Assembly: GCF_024600715.1 (NCBI RefSeq)
Contig: NZ_CP102332.1
Location: 2,480,001 to 2,544,000 of the forward strand
Direction of reading: 5' to 3'
From: Streptomyces changanensis
Lineage (GTDB): Bacteria; Actinomycetota; Actinomycetes; Streptomycetales; Streptomycetaceae
DNA: 64,000 nt
Position numbers and translations under genes: made by a program. This document shows positions 62,162-64,000 of this stretch, piece after piece. The notes below the pieces were generated by a model, which worked only from the letters and a program-made list of their open reading frames with translations, was not told the DNA's origin and did no database searches. Every line of letters starts with the position of its first letter. The first letter of the stretch is position 1.

Positions 62162-64000
62162 TCAGCCGGGGTAGACGGGTGAGCTGCCCTTGTCGGCGAC
62201 GGGCTGCCAGTTGACGCCGGAGTGGAGGCGGACGATGCCGTCGTCGGCGGCGGCGACGAGTGGCGCGCGTTCGTCGTTGGCGGCGGCGACGGCCTTGACC
62301 TGGTTGAGGCCGGGGATGGTGGAGGCGGAGGCGGAGCCGTCGGTCTGGAGGTAGCGGACCTGCTGGACGCCGCCTGCTTGTTTGCCGAGGACGACGAGGC
62401 GACTGGGGCCGGCCCAGGAGACGGACGTCACCGACTCCATGTGGGGTGCGACGGCTTGGAGGTCGACGACGGTGGCCTTCTGCCGGTCGCCGGTGCCTTG
62501 GCGTTCGACGCGGCCGATCTGGAGGGTGGTCCGGCCGTTCTCGGTGAGGCGCAGGGCGATGCGTACGCCGTCTTCGGAGAGCCGGAGTTCCTCGATGCGG
62601 ACGTGGTCGGTGAGCCAGGGTGTGGTGACGGTGGTGGCTTTGCCGGTTCCTCCGGGGACGAGGAGGAGGCGGGGGGCCTGGGGGTTGCGGTCGGCGATCC
62701 ACAGGTCGCCGCGTCCGTCCCAGCTGGGGGCGGACAGGCGGTCGGTGGGCTGGGGGCCGCGGCTGGTGACGAGGGGTTCGGGGAGCTCGGCGTCGCTCTC
62801 GATGGAGGCGACGCGCAGGCTGCGGCCGTTCTCGGAGACGGCGGCGGCGTGTTGTTCGTCGCGGGCGACGGCGACGGTCTCGACCTTGGCCGCTCCGGTG
62901 CCGAACGGGCCGTAGACGTGTCGGGGCTCGACGGTCTCCTTGGTGGCGGTGTGGAGCTGGGTGAGTTTGCCGCTGGCGTCGACGTAGTAGGGGGTTTCGC
63001 GGAGGCCGGGGGTGGGGTCGGCCATGAAGTCGGCCTTCTGGTCCTCGCCGAGGACGCACAGGGAGCGGCCGTCGGAGCGTTGGAGTTCGACCTGCTGGAC
63101 GCGGGTGGAGGTGAGGTCGCCGACGGTGAAGAGGATCTGGGCGGCCATTTTGCGGCACTGCTCGCGGTCGACGGTGTCGGCCTTGTCGTTGAGCGGCACC
63201 TTGAGGGTGTCCCGGTCGTCGGTGCTGAGGGAGGTGGTGTCCTTCTTCAGCGCCGTTCCGGCGGGGAAGCGGGAGTCGACGGCGGGCTTGAGCCAGTTCG
63301 TCGGTCCTTCGAGGAGCGCCTGCACGGTCTGTGTCAGGGAGTCCATTCCGGTGACGGGGTCCTGGCGTTTGCGGATGTGGACGGGGTCGGCGACGACCCA
63401 GGTCCGGCCGGAGGCGAAGTAGTACTTGTTGACGGAGCGGTAGTTGCGCTGGAAGTCGGATTCGCTGAGGAGGAGCCCTTGAGGGAGGGCGTCGATCCGC
63501 CATTCCTTGTGCTTGCCGTCGGTGGAGCGCTGCTGGACGAGCCGGATGGTCTCGTTGTACGTGACGGCGCCGAGCGGTTGGTAGGCGTGCCGGTCGTCGA
63601 CGGTGGCGACCTTCTGGCCGGAGAGGCGGTAGACGAGGGTCTGGGTGTCGGCGGGCGCGCCGTGGTCCTGCCGGGCGGGACCGCCTTGCCGGGGTACGGG
63701 GGCGGAGCTGAGGACGGTGGTGCGTTCCTCGGGCTTCCAGGTGCGGGCGGCCTGCTTGGTGAGGTACTTGCGGGCGGTCGCGAAGTCGGGGTCGTCACCG
63801 GTCATGGCTTCGAGGAAGCCTTCGACGATCTCGGCGGGGTCGGCGCTCTCGCGGGGCGGGACGGGGTAGACGCGTACCTGGGAGTCGCCTTGCCGGGTGG
63901 CTTTGACGCCGCTGACGTCGCCGCTGTCGGGCATGGAGGCGCAGCCGGCGAGGATCGCGGCGCAGGCGAGGGTGGCGGTGGCGCGTGCGGCGGTGGCGCG
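62162..64000 (-). CDS. lpqB: LpqB family beta-propeller lipoprotein, 5' end outside window
   Basis: 612 residues are visible; the start lies beyond the right edge. The lipobox is present near the edge (ILAGCASMPDSG, lipidated Cys). A GerMN-like domain (about 60-330) and a C-terminal beta-propeller-like region (VLGKQAGGVQQVRYLQTD and related repeats) follow. LpqB is the accessory lipoprotein of the MtrAB two-component system that controls cell-wall and division genes. mtrB and mtrA are expected just outside the window. The comF start is 109 bp downstream. Confidence 0.93.
   Translation of the reverse strand, partial: RATAARATATLACAAILAGCASMPDSGDVSGVKATRQGDSQVRVYPVPPRESADPAEIVEGFLEAMTGDDPDFATARKYLTKQAARTWKPEERTTVLSSAPVPRQGGPARQDHGAPADTQTLVYRLSGQKVATVDDRHAYQPLGAVTYNETIRLVQQRSTDGKHKEWRIDALPQGLLLSESDFQRNYRSVNKYYFASGRTWVVADPVHIRKRQDPVTGMDSLTQTVQALLEGPTNWLKPAVDSRFPAGTALKKDTTSLSTDDRDTLKVPLNDKADTVDREQCRKMAAQILFTVGDLTSTRVQQVELQRSDGRSLCVLGEDQKADFMADPTPGLRETPYYVDASGKLTQLHTATKETVEPRHVYGPFGTGAAKVETVAVARDEQHAAAVSENGRSLRVASIESDAELPEPLVTSRGPQPTDRLSAPSWDGRGDLWIADRNPQAPRLLLVPGGTGKATTVTTPWLTDHVRIEELRLSEDGVRIALRLTENGRTTLQIGRVERQGTGDRQKATVVDLQAVAPHMESVTSVSWAGPSRLVVLGKQAGGVQQVRYLQTDGSASASTIPGLNQVKAVAAANDERAPLVAAADDGIVRLHSGVNWQPVADKGSSPVYPG

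Overview
The window is a high-GC actinobacterial chromosome segment. GC-saturated third codon positions, GTG/TTG starts, a conserved ftsEX-prfB-pkaB-pkaA block and a lpqB-comF-hpf-secA block all point to Streptomyces. From memory the gene order follows the S. coelicolor SCO2954-SCO3011 region; that is recollection, not a search. No CRISPR array, insertion sequence, rRNA or ordinary tRNA was seen. The only RNA gene found is ssrA (tmRNA).

Layout. 1-7.3 kb: a truncated ECF sigma factor, a CGNR zinc-finger regulator with a TTA codon, the nitrate-assimilation regulator nnaR with narK, a divergent LysR/MFS pair and a GNAT. 7.4-11.5 kb: the ssrA-smpB-S41 protease-ftsX-ftsE strand. 11.7-18 kb: a tiny zinc-ribbon membrane protein, a collagen-like LAETG surface protein, prfB, and two Ser/Thr kinases (pkaB, pkaA). 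18.4-22.1 kb: an FHA plus FtsK/SpoIIIE-like protein that is frameshifted as read. 22.1-26.5 kb: a sugar ABC importer (TTA-containing lipoprotein plus two permeases, no ATPase). 26.6-27.3 kb: a Cys-rich secreted or membrane protein.

27.5-44.5 kb is the accessory-looking heart of the window. It holds two GT2-TagF fusion polymerases, a GT2, a GT2-methyltransferase fusion, two multi-spanning glycosyltransferase-like membrane proteins, a complete dTDP-L-rhamnose pathway (rfbA, B, D, C) and a TagGH-type ABC exporter with a divergent TetR. Together these suggest synthesis and export of a rhamnose-containing, polyol-phosphate cell-wall glycopolymer.

44.6-64 kb returns to core genes: the 180-kDa-class NAD-glutamate dehydrogenase, a HAD hydrolase, a DUF6912-like protein, an Rv3235-like protein, secA, a GNAT, a YcaQ/AlkZ-like DNA glycosylase, an orphan NarL-type response regulator, long-form hpf, a ComF with a long C-terminal extension, and lpqB (cut by the right edge).

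The most unusual features are the collagen-like sortase substrate, an 83-bp duplication in the sugar permease operon that creates a 28-codon ORF overlapping both neighbours by ATGA, the interrupted FHA-FtsK gene beside two kinases, a roughly 165-residue insert in a permease, and tandem repeats placed just after several stop codons.
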